DNA of 64,000 nt, from assembly GCA_020055645.1 (NCBI GenBank), contig CM034550.1, forward strand, positions 14,273,001-14,337,000, written 5' to 3'. Shown piece by piece: positions 35,676 through 46,945 of this stretch (position 1 is its first letter; each line of letters opens with the position of its first letter). The position numbers were made by a program, and so were the translations under genes. Source of the stretch: Tomocerus qinae. Its lineage: Eukaryota; Arthropoda; Collembola; Entomobryomorpha; Tomoceridae. The notes under the pieces are model-generated. The model worked only from the letters and a program-made list of their open reading frames with translations. It did no database searches and was not told the DNA's origin.

Positions 35676-38600
35676 ATGGGGATTGTGGAAATGATCCCCC
35701 AAGCGTTGAACACAGCGTTGTTCGCGCCTGGAGTTTACGCTGCCGTTGCTAGTCTTGCTGTCATCATTGCCACTTGGGATAACGCTGACAGAGCCAGAGA
35801 TAAATTACAACAAAATTTCCAAAGCAAAGAAGATACTTTTGATTTTATCGTCGGTATGAAACTTTTCTCTGCAAATTTTTAATTTATGTTTGCTACAAAT
35901 ATTATTGAAAAATCATAACCAATGCGATGTAGATTTTAAGTCCATTTTAAAAATTGTACTGTACAGTAAAATTAGTTAAAGTAGTCATAGACAGATAATT
36001 CAGAGTTTAACTCTTCAAAATTTAGTTCTGTAAAACTTTAACGCCTAATTTTTGGCAAAGTTGTATTGTAAGGCACATCAACTGAATAATAAAGAGTTTA
36101 TCCTAAGTATTGTATACTATAATTAGCTAATTGTAGAAAGTTAACAGCATAATGTGCAAATTGAGATATACAAAGTTTTTCAGCTATTTTCATTGGTAGA
36201 TTTTTATAGAAAATTCTTGATTTGAGGGAGATTGACTTGAGTGGGTAGACTGAGTAAGCAATTAATATTAATCACGTTCACATCATAATACAAACTATCA
36301 ACTCTAGCTAAATTGACACATCAGTCGCAATAAAAAGAAACGTTGCATCCTAAACTGGTTTGATTGACTTTCTCTTCAATCATGTTTTGGCTACACTAGT
36401 TATGCACTTGCATATACATCGTCCACACTTGATATAATGTCAACGTAAGGACATGTTTATACATATTATATGTAAATGTAGCACAAAAAATAACTTTTTC
36501 ATTATCTATGTGTCATTTGTATACTTTTATGTAACCTAAATAGCATTACATCCCTTTTAGTAACCATAAAATGCTCTTCTCTACTGTCCATTTTTAACGG
36601 TTGACTGTTGACTTCCTCCATCTTAATAATATACGGCGTTTTCAAATCGAGAAAGATTTGGAATCTTTGTAAGATTTGATATGTAGTTATTTTGTAGTTA
36701 ATCTTACTAAAGCATTATATTATCAGAAAATAGCTATTTAAGCTTTTCGCTGACATGTAAATGACATACATATAATTTTGTCACACAGTTATCTAATTAT
36801 CTATATCAATGTGAGATTTTCTTAAAATACCTGGGATATGTACCTACAAATTAGAATATTTAAAAGTATAATTTTTCATACGGTACTTGAGAAAGAGCGA
36901 AAATAAATCAATAATATTGAAATTGTCACTTATGATAAACTTCAATTTGTTTTAAAAAAATGTCATTTATATAGTTTGTGTCTTCTGGGACCACACTACG
37001 GATTTTTGTCCAAGGCTACACATCATAGCCTATAATTAAACGATATACATGGACTCCTTATGAAATAATGTTAGACTAAAATCACATTTTGTAATTTATA
37101 ATTTCATAATTGCTCAATGTGAGACATGGGTCACAACAAACGATGCCATTTTAGTTCTAGGTTGAAAAGGTAAAATATAATGATGTCAGATGATAGTACT
37201 TGAAACGAGCTTTCGAACGGTATACGACTTGTTAATAATTGCTACATGGAAAGTATTTCTTTTAGGGTTTGAAAGTCGAGGGCCATATCATCATAAACGC
37301 CACTTTTTAAAATGAATTGGGGCCATTTTATCATAAGTGACAAAGGCCATTTTATCATAAGCGACAATTTTGATTTTCATGTATTTTATTTATTTCTTCC
37401 GTACTATATGGAAAGTTAAGACTTTAAATATTGCAGTATATAGGTAGTTGGCCTAGGTATTTTTGATGTAACCCATATTGATATAGGTTGTTATTTGACT
37501 AAATTATAGTTATAATTGTAATTAAAGGGCTTCTTGAGCATATGATGTACTGTGCTTTTAACATGTATATAAATCTGAAACTCATTTTCATAGTAATATA
37601 ATATGTTGGTAAAATTAAAAAACATCTCTCGCAATGCAATTTTATGGTTTTAACTTTTTATGCAATGCTTGAAAGATGAACAATTGAGAAAATACCAAAA
37701 TTGTCGCTTATGATCATATGGTCGGAAATGACTTATTACGCAAATGTCGCTTATAATGATTACTTGTTGTCTTAACCTAAAATAAATACTTTCCGAATAA
37801 CTACGTTAGCAAGGTTTATACATAGTTAATGGAGATATTATAATAATATAGTGATGATAGGATAATAATGAAAAAAATAGACCAACGAAAGTTCCTGTCT
37901 AAGCTTCAAAATATTTTAATTGAAATTGGATTGGGTTTTTACAGTGGGGAGTGGAAGCGCTGGTGCTGTCGTAGGTAAGTCAATCTAAGATATGAAATGC
38001 ATTATGAGAAACATCATAACTTTCTCATTGCTAATGAATCCTTTTTTTATTTTTTGAATAGCATATCGTCTTTCTGAATATTTCAATGGTAATTCATTTT
38101 TTTAAATTACATTATTAACAGATTAGTTTTGAGCAATTTTGTGAATTACAGCTTTTTTATTTTCATTTTAGTATTACTGTTGGAGGCAGGTGCGGAGCCC
38201 CATCCGCTTCAAGTAAGTCAATTTATGTATTTCATAGAGAATTTGTTTTGATGCGTACGTGATTTACTAATGTGAAAGTGTCTATAAGCATAAAATTTTT
38301 TTAAACTAATAAATTTTATTTTTTCCAGAGTATTCCTGGTTTTGCCCTCTTTATGCAGAATTATCCTCAGATTGACTGGATGTAATAAAATAAATCAATT
38401 TTTTACATGTACTTTTTGTATTTTTTGAGTTCATGCATTGTCAATACCTAAAATATTTTACTTTTTAGTGCCTAAAACGATAAGATAAGGGGAGAAATCA
38501 TTATATAAAACCCTCTTGAAAATAACAAGCAGGAAATATTCTATGGAAAATATATTCTTATACCTAAGTTATTTAGGATAATTGACTCAGTCTACGAATT

Positions 38601-41600
38601 ACCTTTTCCTCCTTCAAATTACATTTCAAGTTTTTTTTGAATCGTCTATGGTTTTTTTAAATTTCCAACAAAATGTTGACAAAATTGTCTGAACAAAAAA
38701 ATGTGCACTAAAACTTTGTCGTTGACAGCGAATGACGATATTGTACTCAGCAATTTTGTATTTCATTTTCAGGCACAAAACTGTTCCGTTGAAAAGGTCC
38801 TGTTTCGCATGTCCAAATGGAGTAAGATCAGATCTCAAAACAAAATTTAGAATAAATTATAAAGAAGAAACTACTTTTCTATATTTTTTATGTTTAGGTA
38901 TCATCTTGGAGTCAGGGGAAAAATCTAGGAGGAAGTAGCAACTTGAACTGTAAGGATATACTGTAGCTATAATACTGCAGTAAGGGGATGATTTTAAAAT
39001 CTCAAATCTCTGTACTAAATTGTATTTTATTATTATTTTTTCAGATATGATTCATTCAAGAGGAAACTTTCGAGATTTTGACAATTGGGCTAAGGTATTT
39101 TAATTTGAAATAATTTATTCCAAAATGTTCTATTTTTGAAATTAAAATTTTAATGTAGATAACTGGGGATCCTAGTTGGAGTTACGATGGATTATTACCC
39201 TTCTTCAAAAGATACGAAGACTTTTATGGAAACACAACAGATCGTAATGAAACCAATATCGTTATGAAACCAAATTGTGTATCGTTTAAATAAACTTTGT
39301 GACGATTTTTTCTGATAATTTAATTTTAATGTTTCTCCTACAGCTTATTCTCATGGAGTTGGAGGAAGAATTCGTTTGGAGGTACCAGACTACCGCGGCT
39401 TGGCTGGTAATTACTATTATAAATTGTACTATCTCAAAATAAATGTAACACATATATTTGAACGTGCTGAACAACTTTTTCTTTTTAGATGAATTTATTT
39501 GGGCAGCTAATGAATTGGGTTATCCACAAGCAGATTTAAATGGACGTTATGCAGAAGGTACTACCTAAGTGGACCAAATATCTTTTGAACAATTTATGAA
39601 TAATATTTTTTGAATTAAAATAGAACCTAATGATTTCAAATCGAATCAAATATCGTTTATGCCAAAGATTCTGAAATATCCATTTCAATCGTAATACTTA
39701 ATTTGTGACAGGTTTTGATCATGTTTTCTACCCAATTAAAAACGGAGTCCGACAAGCAGTGTACCAATCTTATATCCAACCTGGAAGAAAACGTGCAAGT
39801 TTAACCATTCGAAAATTTGCCCATGTTAACAGAGTAAGAATATCGCGCTGAAATAATATAATAATACACAAATATAACCACAAAAAAATTTATTAAATTA
39901 GTTGCAATGAGTTTAATGTAATTTTTCTAAAAAAAGGTTCTCACTCGCGGAAAACATAATGACGCATATGCAGTGGAGTATGACCGTCACGGAGAAACAA
40001 AATTGGCATATGCTCGCAAGGAAATTATTCTTTCTGCTGGTAAATATTTAGCTATTTTTAAAATTCATTACTTCATTATTTTATTCCTTGGAATATTTAA
40101 TTGTTAAATTCCGTTCATTAGGTGCTGTACAGAGTCCGAAAATCTTAATGCTTTCTGGAATAGGTAATCCTATTTCCCGTTTTATTCTTCTTGTAGTGTA
40201 TTATTCTAAATAGTTATTCGATATTCTAGGTCCCTGGGAACATTTAAAAGACATGGGGGTACGTTCTTAAGTTCTTATCATCATTTTTTGAAATTCAGAG
40301 TTTATTCATTTTAAATGGTTTTTGTAAATATTTAGATACCTAAAGTTGCAGATTTGCCAGTAGGCAAGAATTTACAGGACCACGTTGGTAAAGTCTCAAT
40401 TCAAAACTCACTGTTTTTCAGAAGTAGTAGTTTTAACTAAATAAGTATGTAATTAAATGATTATAGGTACATATCTCGGGCCTTTCTTTATTGACAAACC
40501 ACGAAGTTTCTTGATAGACCGAGAATTGACGCCAAAAGCGTTTACAGACTGGGCGGTAGGTAGAGGTCCGTTGACTACTACAGCAATACAAGCTGCTGGT
40601 TTCATTACGTCTTCGTTAGCGAAAGAAAGGGTATGTAATAAACTCATTCTTACTGTACATTAGTATTCCTGCGTTAAGAAAACTGTTCAAGTAAACTTTT
40701 GGTTCACCATTATTGTTTACAAATGTATAAACATGTCGGAAATGTTCTAATAGAAATAATATTATTTTCTACTGTGTATGTTGTATGTCTATAGGGAGAA
40801 TGGGACTGGCCAGACATTCAAATGAACTTATTTGGACTTTCTGCGCATAAGGTATCTAATAGTAAAATTTTGTGTAATTACGTAGTTTTTTCAAAATCTT
40901 TTCCTTATAAAGGAATTTGACTTTTGTTTTATGATTAATGTTTGTCCATAAAATTGTAGACGTTTGCTTGGGACATGTCCAGGGCATTTGGTTTAAAAGA
41001 AGACGTCATTACAAAATATTACGCTCATGCACTTGGAAAGGAATCGTTTTCGATAATTACTTCTAATGGAAGACCAGTGGCAAGAGGTATATCCATAAAC
41101 ATGCCAAATATGTCAAAATTCTTATAGCATTTCGTTTTAACATTGAAACGTTGTTTTTAGGGGAAGTCCTTTTGGGTGGAAAAAATCCGTACGATGCTCC
41201 AAAAATCAATCCGAAGTATTACGAAGATCCTTGGGACTTGGATATAAAAGTTGCTGTTGAAGCTATACAAGTGGCACTTAAGTTGGTGGAAGAAACAAGA
41301 TCGTTTGCAAGTGTTAATGCTCGTTTTACTACAGAAGTTTTCCCAGGATGTGAAAAATATCTATTCCGTAGCAATGAATATTTTGAATGCTATCTTCGCC
41401 AGTACACTGTCAGTTTACATCATGGAATAGGAACTTGCGCAATGGTATGTAAAGTACTATTGTTAATAACATTTTCAATGTCAAATGTTTCATATTTTCT
41501 GATTGAATTTTTAGGGTGCTAAAAACTCTCCTCATACTGTGGTCGATACGGAATTAAAGGTTTTGGGTGTCGGAGGTCTTCGAGTTATTGATGCTTCGTA

Positions 41601-42397
41601 AGTATAAATTATTTCGCTACGTAAAATATGTAAACGTGGTTTTTAAAGTTTAAATTATTTAATTTCAGGGTTATGCCTACCTTAGTTGTCGGTAACACCC
41701 AAGCGGCTACAATAGCAATTGGTAAAAATAATTTTAAAACAATATTTTTAAAAAAAATTCCAATTGTTAAAAACGTCTATACTATAAGAATGAAATAATT
41801 TGTATAGGTGAAAAGGGCGCGGCTATGATCCTGGATTACTGGAAGAACCGTCCATTGGAAGAAATAAAGCACGGAGTATACTCTGATATAGGAAACTCTT
41901 ACCGACCTGGACTTGCTTTACTAGGAATACCTTCAAAACCATTTTCTTTGTTTTCCCCGAAAGTCAAGCCGGTTTATGTAGCAGCTCCATTATACGATTC
42001 TCCTGTACATTCCCACCACTCCCATTTAGTCGCTGACAGTCTTAGTCCCACCATAGTTTTAAAAGACAGTCATAAATCAGTTTATGACTTGCATCCACTT
42101 GCATACAGACTAAAACGAGATGTATTCAACAAAAACATTAGAAACCGATTGAGAAATGTCACAGTCAATTCCTTTCCTGTGAAGAAGGGAGCAAAGAGCT
42201 TAGGGCCTTATAGTCCGGAAAATGTCCCGAAGGAGCCAGTAGCTTTTAGTCAAGTCCTAGCCTTGAATAGTCCTTTTAATAACAACCCTTCGAATGAATA
42301 TTCACATACCATCACTAACAAAAAAGATTCTTCTCGGGATATTATTAAAGATGTTCTTTCTAATCGTGTTCAATCGAAAGACAATAAGCGTACGTAG
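35676..42397 (+). CDS. GMC-family FAD oxidoreductase with N-terminal anchor and long C-terminal tail
   Basis: Glucose-methanol-choline oxidoreductase (glucose dehydrogenase [FAD, quinone]-like), 800 aa from 23 exons totalling 2403 nt. Exons: 35676-35853, 37945-37974, 38062-38088, 38172-38212, 38329-38381, 38773-38821, 38898-38949, 39045-39094, 39159-39243, 39344-39406, 39489-39557, 39712-39833, 39937-40039, 40122-40163, 40230-40258, 40336-40387, 40467-40630, 40795-40851, 40960-41086, 41161-41444, 41515-41597, 41669-41721, 41808-42397. Motifs: hydrophobic segment VYAAVASLAVIIATW; FDFIVVGSGSAGAVVAYRLSE (Rossmann GxGxxG, given in parts across exons 1-3); LLLEAG; WSQGKNLGGSSNLN; VILSA-type GMC signature 2 at exons 13-15; HHGIGTCAMG with the active-site His; VMPTLVVGNTQAATIAIGEKG. 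About 170 residues beyond the domain are Ser/Asn-rich and unlike typical members. The substrate is unknown. Confidence 0.9.
36970..37790. repeat. Dispersed repeat with GCGACA/TGTCGC inverted motifs in GMC intron 1
   Basis: CCATTTTATCATAAGTGACA and CATAAGCGACAATTTTG (37320-37375) are mirrored by CAAAATTGTCGCTTATGATC (37698-37718). A diverged relative with the same orientation and similar blocks lies near 56750-57260. Probably an old MITE family; boundaries are approximate. Confidence 0.5.
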
Positions 42398-43917
42398 CTA
42401 ATTACATATTAACTGTGGTTAAGGGTTATAGTTGGAGCAACATTTACATTCAATCATTATTTTTTTGTCATTTTCATGTTTTTATTTGAACTGTTTTACT
42501 TTATGACGTCTTGTGTAGACTGAAATAAATATATTTTTCATAAATCCTGTGTCTTATTTACATTTTGCAGGTTTTTATTTCCTAATCTTTCCTCATCTGT
42601 ACAGAAACGCAAAATTCTCATTCCAAAATGCTGGTTGAGTAAATTAATTGCCTAAGCCATGTCATTGTCCAACCATCAATCAATCATAGGTAGTCAACAA
42701 TGTGAACAATTTGATAGCACATCTTAATCCCAACCTTGGAATTCGGCAGCTTGTTGAATGATAATGTCCGTTCGACCATATAAGCCAACGTTAACATAAC
42801 CTTCCCCAATAATGCCCAAATTAAATTCATGACGAGTGCGGGAGTACCATTAAAATCATACCAGAATTGTGGAATTATCAAAAAAACATGATATTACATT
42901 TAAAATGTATACCAGGACCTTTCTGTACCTCTTGATCGTATATTATCGCGATTAAATTACTAAATTCATCGCATTACATGACTTAAGTAATTGTTTTGAT
43001 AATGATAAAAGCTACTTAGCTGCTTAGCATATTATGTTGAGGTATTTTCCATATTTATGTACTGCTGCCACATTTGTGTATGTAGTCTAGTTCTAAAGTC
43101 TACAATCTACATGTAGTAGTGTTAGATTAGTTAGATTGCTATTACTGTAGATCTTAAGCATTTGTAATAAATTGACAAAATATGTTAATACTAAATGAGT
43201 TCTGGAGTATCACCGCTTTAATGTGGATGTTCAGTAAGTGGGTAATCATTTTTATCAACGACAGCCACTTACAACAAAACTATTCCAATATTACATAGGT
43301 ACATGATAATTTCACGATAGTTTTAATAGCACTGCACATTAGTGCACTATAATGTAATTGCTTCACGTATCAGTTCTACTTTTAAGAAGACACTTGAGTG
43401 ATTTGGCTTATTCCAAATCAGACTCAACTTCCACATTCCATCCATTGAGGATCATTTTGCATTATAATTTGGATTACTATAAATAGGAGTCCATTGCCAA
43501 TCATTTCTTATTAAAATACATTCAGTAACCTAATTGGCATGTTTTAAGTAAAGTAAAGGTAAAGTAAGGTGCCTGTTGTTGATACATTCAAGTGAAGTTA
43601 TATAATTATTAACCATTTTCTTCAGGTATGAATAAATTATTGCATTAGCAAAATACATTTTATACATCAAATAAAAGTAGAATTTCTACAACGGGCGAAA
43701 TTTTTCCAAAATTTCCCAATGAAATCGAAAGATTAGAATCAGATTGAAATCAGGCTTAAATTTTTTACATTTTCCCGATGGAAAATATTTTAAAATTTCT
43801 AAAATTTAGAAATCATTTGCCTAATTTTACCTTGAAAAAAACTTATAAAGCATAAAATTATGATAAATTGTTTACTGACCATAAATTGCTTACTGTATTG
43901 ATATTTTTCTATTTGTA
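42398..43917. other. 3' flank of GMC gene and upstream region of Cys-cluster gene A
   Basis: Non-coding, and closely matched by 53224-55198 in unit B. It contains the GMC polyadenylation signal at 42524 and, at its right end, a CTATTTGTAG splice acceptor for the Cys-cluster gene leader. Confidence 0.55.
42524..42529 (+). terminator. Polyadenylation signal of GMC gene 1
   Basis: AATAAA 127 bp after the stop codon, followed by a T-rich stretch. It is retained in the duplicated copy at 53351-53356. Confidence 0.6.
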
Positions 43918-43933
43918 GGTCAAAACCATTAAG

Positions 43934-44455
43934 ATGGGAAAGAAAGAAGGTTTAAAAAATATGGGATTTGACGCAGCTGAGGCAGTGCTCGAGGGAGGGG
44001 ATGCCGAAGATGTTGGTGAAGCTGTTATCGATGGTTTAGGAGAACGCTTAGGAGGAAGGCTTGGGAAGAAATTAGGTAATGAGGAAGCTGGAGAGTTCGT
44101 CGGAAAAGTAGGAGCTGAATTGGCAAAAGAAGGGATGTCTGAATTACTTGAGGCTGACGAAAGTACAATCAACTCAATCAAGTCTTTTCTCTGCTGTTGC
44201 TGTTCTGGAAGTGATGAAAACGAAGAAGGTGGTATTTTAAGCTCCATTTTCTCATGCCTCTGCTGCTGTTGTTCTGGAAGTGATGACGAGAATGACGACG
44301 AAGAAGGTGGTATTTTTAGCTCTATTTTCTCATGCTTTTGCTGCTGCTGTTCCGGCAGTGATGATGAAAAAGATGATGGGGGTGGCATCTTAGATACAAT
44401 ATCCTCATATCTCTGTTGCTGCTTTTCTGCCTGTGGTGATGATAATGATGAATAA
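43934..44455 (+). CDS. Acidic Cys-cluster protein, copy A (unrecognised family)
   Basis: Single-exon reading frame of 173 aa starting MGKKEGLKNMGF, preceded by a well-formed TTTTTCTATTTGTAG acceptor at 43918, so a non-coding leader exon is probable. The N-terminal half is Gly-rich and amphipathic (AVIDGLGERLGGRLGKKLGN, then GEFVGKVGAELAKEG). The C-terminal half is four modules of a Cys run (CCCC or CCC), an acidic Ser/Asp/Glu stretch and a short hydrophobic GGI.SSIFSC segment. No signal peptide or transmembrane helix is visible. Clustered Cys next to hydrophobic residues resembles S-acylated cysteine-string segments; metal binding is the alternative. Both are inference. AATAAA lies at 44613-44618. 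A duplicate at 55211 keeps the frame, which supports a real gene. Confidence 0.72.
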   Translation: MGKKEGLKNMGFDAAEAVLEGGDAEDVGEAVIDGLGERLGGRLGKKLGNEEAGEFVGKVGAELAKEGMSELLEADESTINSIKSFLCCCCSGSDENEEGGILSSIFSCLCCCCSGSDDENDDEEGGIFSSIFSCFCCCCSGSDDEKDDGGGILDTISSYLCCCFSACGDDNDE

Positions 44456-45488
44456 CAAGTTTTGTAAATTTTTGAAATTTTGAGTGAATATAATAATTAA
44501 ATATACTTTCAATATTAATATCACGTTCATCATTGATGTTCATTCAAATCCCTAACCGAAATGACCATGTTTCCAAAAATTAAAATTTTCATACAAAGGA
44601 ATAATTAATTGAAATAAATATTTTTATAGCTACAGCTCCAAACAGGATGTTGTATTAGACTGCAACTATTATCTTTACTCTACATAAACGTAAAGTGGGA
44701 CATGCGCATGGAATTCTTTCACTGTTCTTGAATAAATGTTTGTATATATGTCCGTAATATTTTGTAATTAATGAGCAAGGAATAGACTATCAGTACTGAG
44801 TCCAATCAACGGTCTATGAAATTCGGGCCAATGCGCAGTCGCTAGAAATTAACTGATTTCAACATTTTCTAGCACACTTTATGTGCTAGGATTCAACTAG
44901 TTAGATAATATAATTCCGGTACATACTACAAAATATTTAGCATTAATTTATGAAGAATTACTATAGTATATCAATTCTACATGGTGGGTTCGATAGGATG
45001 TAATCTCACTTAGCTAACGTTATCATTTAAAAAATTATAATCTGGGTACATAAATGATGAATTGTAGCACATGATGGTAGATTGTAGCATTGGAGGAGAA
45101 TTTTCACAATAATTTATCATAATTTTTGCAAACTTAGTAGAAAATAACTATTTGTGTGTTATGCAGTTATGCTATAACTGTCAAACTTAAGTTAAGACCA
45201 ATATTTATTATGCATTTACGCCCAAAGGTTATACACAAAGTTGGGAAAATTCCCACACCTGAAATATACTGCTACGATTAGTATTTTGTCAATTGATGTG
45301 AGTAAACAAAAGTGATGTCAATTGGTGCCAGTATCGCATGCACACCTTCAGTGTTCAGAAAGTTAATTAGGAATTTCCTTTAAGTCCTTTGAAATTCTTG
45401 CGATGGTGTTGCGCCATACAAACATGTATTTGGTATCAAGGTATCTACATTATGCTACATATTTACATAGTTCAACTAATTTGTTTTC
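44456..45488. other. Downstream region of Cys-cluster gene A
   Basis: Non-coding. It has a polyadenylation hexamer at 44613 and a 235-bp segment (44668-44905) not found in unit B; the rest matches 55601-56410. The right end is the duplication junction. Confidence 0.5.
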
Positions 45489-45959
45489 AGTTGTCGGTAA
45501 CACCCAAGCGGCTACAATAGCAATTGGTAAAAATAATTTTAAGACAATATTTTTTTTTAATTTGCAATTTTAGTAAAAACGTCTTTACTATAAAAGTGAA
45601 ATAATTTGTATAGGTAAAAAGGGCGCGGCTATGATCCTGGATTACTGGAAGAACCGTCCATTGGAAGAAATAAAGCACGGAGTATACTCTGACATAGGAA
45701 ACTCTTACCGACCTGTACTTGCTTTACTAGGAATACAATTTTCTTTGTTTTCCCCGAAATTCAAGCCGGTTTATGTATCAGCTCCATTATACGATTCTCC
45801 TGTCCATTTCCACCACTCCCATTTAGTCGCTGACAATCTTAGTCCCACCATAGTTTTAAAAGACAGTCATTCACTTGCATACAGACTAAAACGAGATGTA
45901 TTCAATAAAAACATTAGAAACCAACTGAGAAATGTCTTAGTCAATTCCTATAGGTCCTT
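45489..45959 (+). pseudogene. GMC oxidoreductase 3' fragment (left part of pseudogene)
   Basis: Copies the end of exon 22 (45491 on), the last intron and the first half of exon 23 of the GMC gene (MILDYWKNRPLEEIKHGVYS is intact). It lacks the preceding 21 exons and a promoter. Several in-frame codon deletions separate it from the parent tail. A 26-bp deletion near 45950, visible after removing the retrotransposon, puts a stop just past the join. It continues at 53032. Confidence 0.88.
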
Positions 45960-46490
45960 TGTTCGTCGCACTGATTAAATGTTGGATGGATGAGAGACTA
46001 GAATGAATGTGTGTGTTCAAAATAATAAAAATCCACTGCAGTTTGTAAGGCTGCGTGGCTAGTAAATGAAAACCAAAATGGACGTTGATAACTGACTAAC
46101 GGCCAAAATGATGATGCCGATTCGGTTCTTCCAGGAAATGACTGGTCACGAAATATGGCTTATTTAGTACTTCAAAATATTAGTACGGTTTACTAAGAAA
46201 TAAAGACAATGAAAATGCACTGATTTCTTAATTAACTACTAATTTATTAAAAAGGAAAACTGTGCACAAGGAAAATGACCAAGAGCGTGGTCGTGAGTGT
46301 GTCTGCAGGCAAGACTGAAAGTAGGTAGGTCTGCTCGCAGCAAGAGGAACAATGCAACTGAAACTTGAATTGATTGAAAGCGTGAAGGAATGAGAGCTAA
46401 CGGCTAATTTTACAATTAATCATGTGCCGACAGATGGCAGATAACTTAACTTGCTATTCATAGAACTCAACTTATCTTACGTACTAAACA
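45960..46490 (-). repeat. 3' LTR of the BEL/Pao element
   Basis: 531 bp, TGTTCGTCGCACTG to ACGTACTAAACA on the plus strand. It appears identical to the LTR at 52501-53031. Confidence 0.95.
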
Positions 46491-46797
46491 TACACCCGGC
46501 CTTGAGATACTATCTCAAAAGAAAAGAACATTTAAATGATTGAGTAGGGTGTAGCCAAAGAATAACATTGGTTAAAAGAACATTAAAACTGAATTAATAG
46601 TATAAATTAAGTAAGAATGATACTAATATATACTAATATTACGATAATATGAGTGAAGTTAATTAATAAAAAAAAGTAAAACTAACATTAGGTGCTAATT
46701 ATTACATAATTCATCAATAAAAAGTGAGGGATGACGTCATTACTCAGCACAAACTGCTGCGGAGATTCAGTCCTCAGCACAAAACTGCTGTGGAGAT

Positions 46798-46945
46798 TAA
46801 CACAAGTGGTGCGGAGATCAGCACAAGTGGTGCGGAGATCAGCACAAGTGGTGCGGAGATCAGCACAAGTGGTGCGGAGATCAGCACAAGTGGTGCGGAG
46901 ATCAGCTGAAGTGGTGAGGAGTTCAGCTGAAGTGGTGCGGAGTTC
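46798..46945 (-). repeat. 21-bp tandem repeat at the 3' end of the retrotransposon
   Basis: About seven units of AGCACAAGTGGTGCGGAGATC or close variants directly downstream of the Gag-Pol stop. The sequence over the stop codon (CAGCACAAAACTGCTGCGGAG) is related, so the array may have arisen from the end of the coding region. Confidence 0.85.

Larger units (their letters stand above)
41684..45488. repeat. Tandem duplication unit A (3.8 kb)
   Basis: From TTGTCGGTAACACCC inside exon 22 of the first GMC gene to about 45488, where the same sequence starts again as unit B. The unit contains the GMC tail exons, the 3' region and the first Cys-cluster gene. Unit A has an extra stretch of about 235 bp at 44668-44905 that is absent from B. 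Confidence 0.9.
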
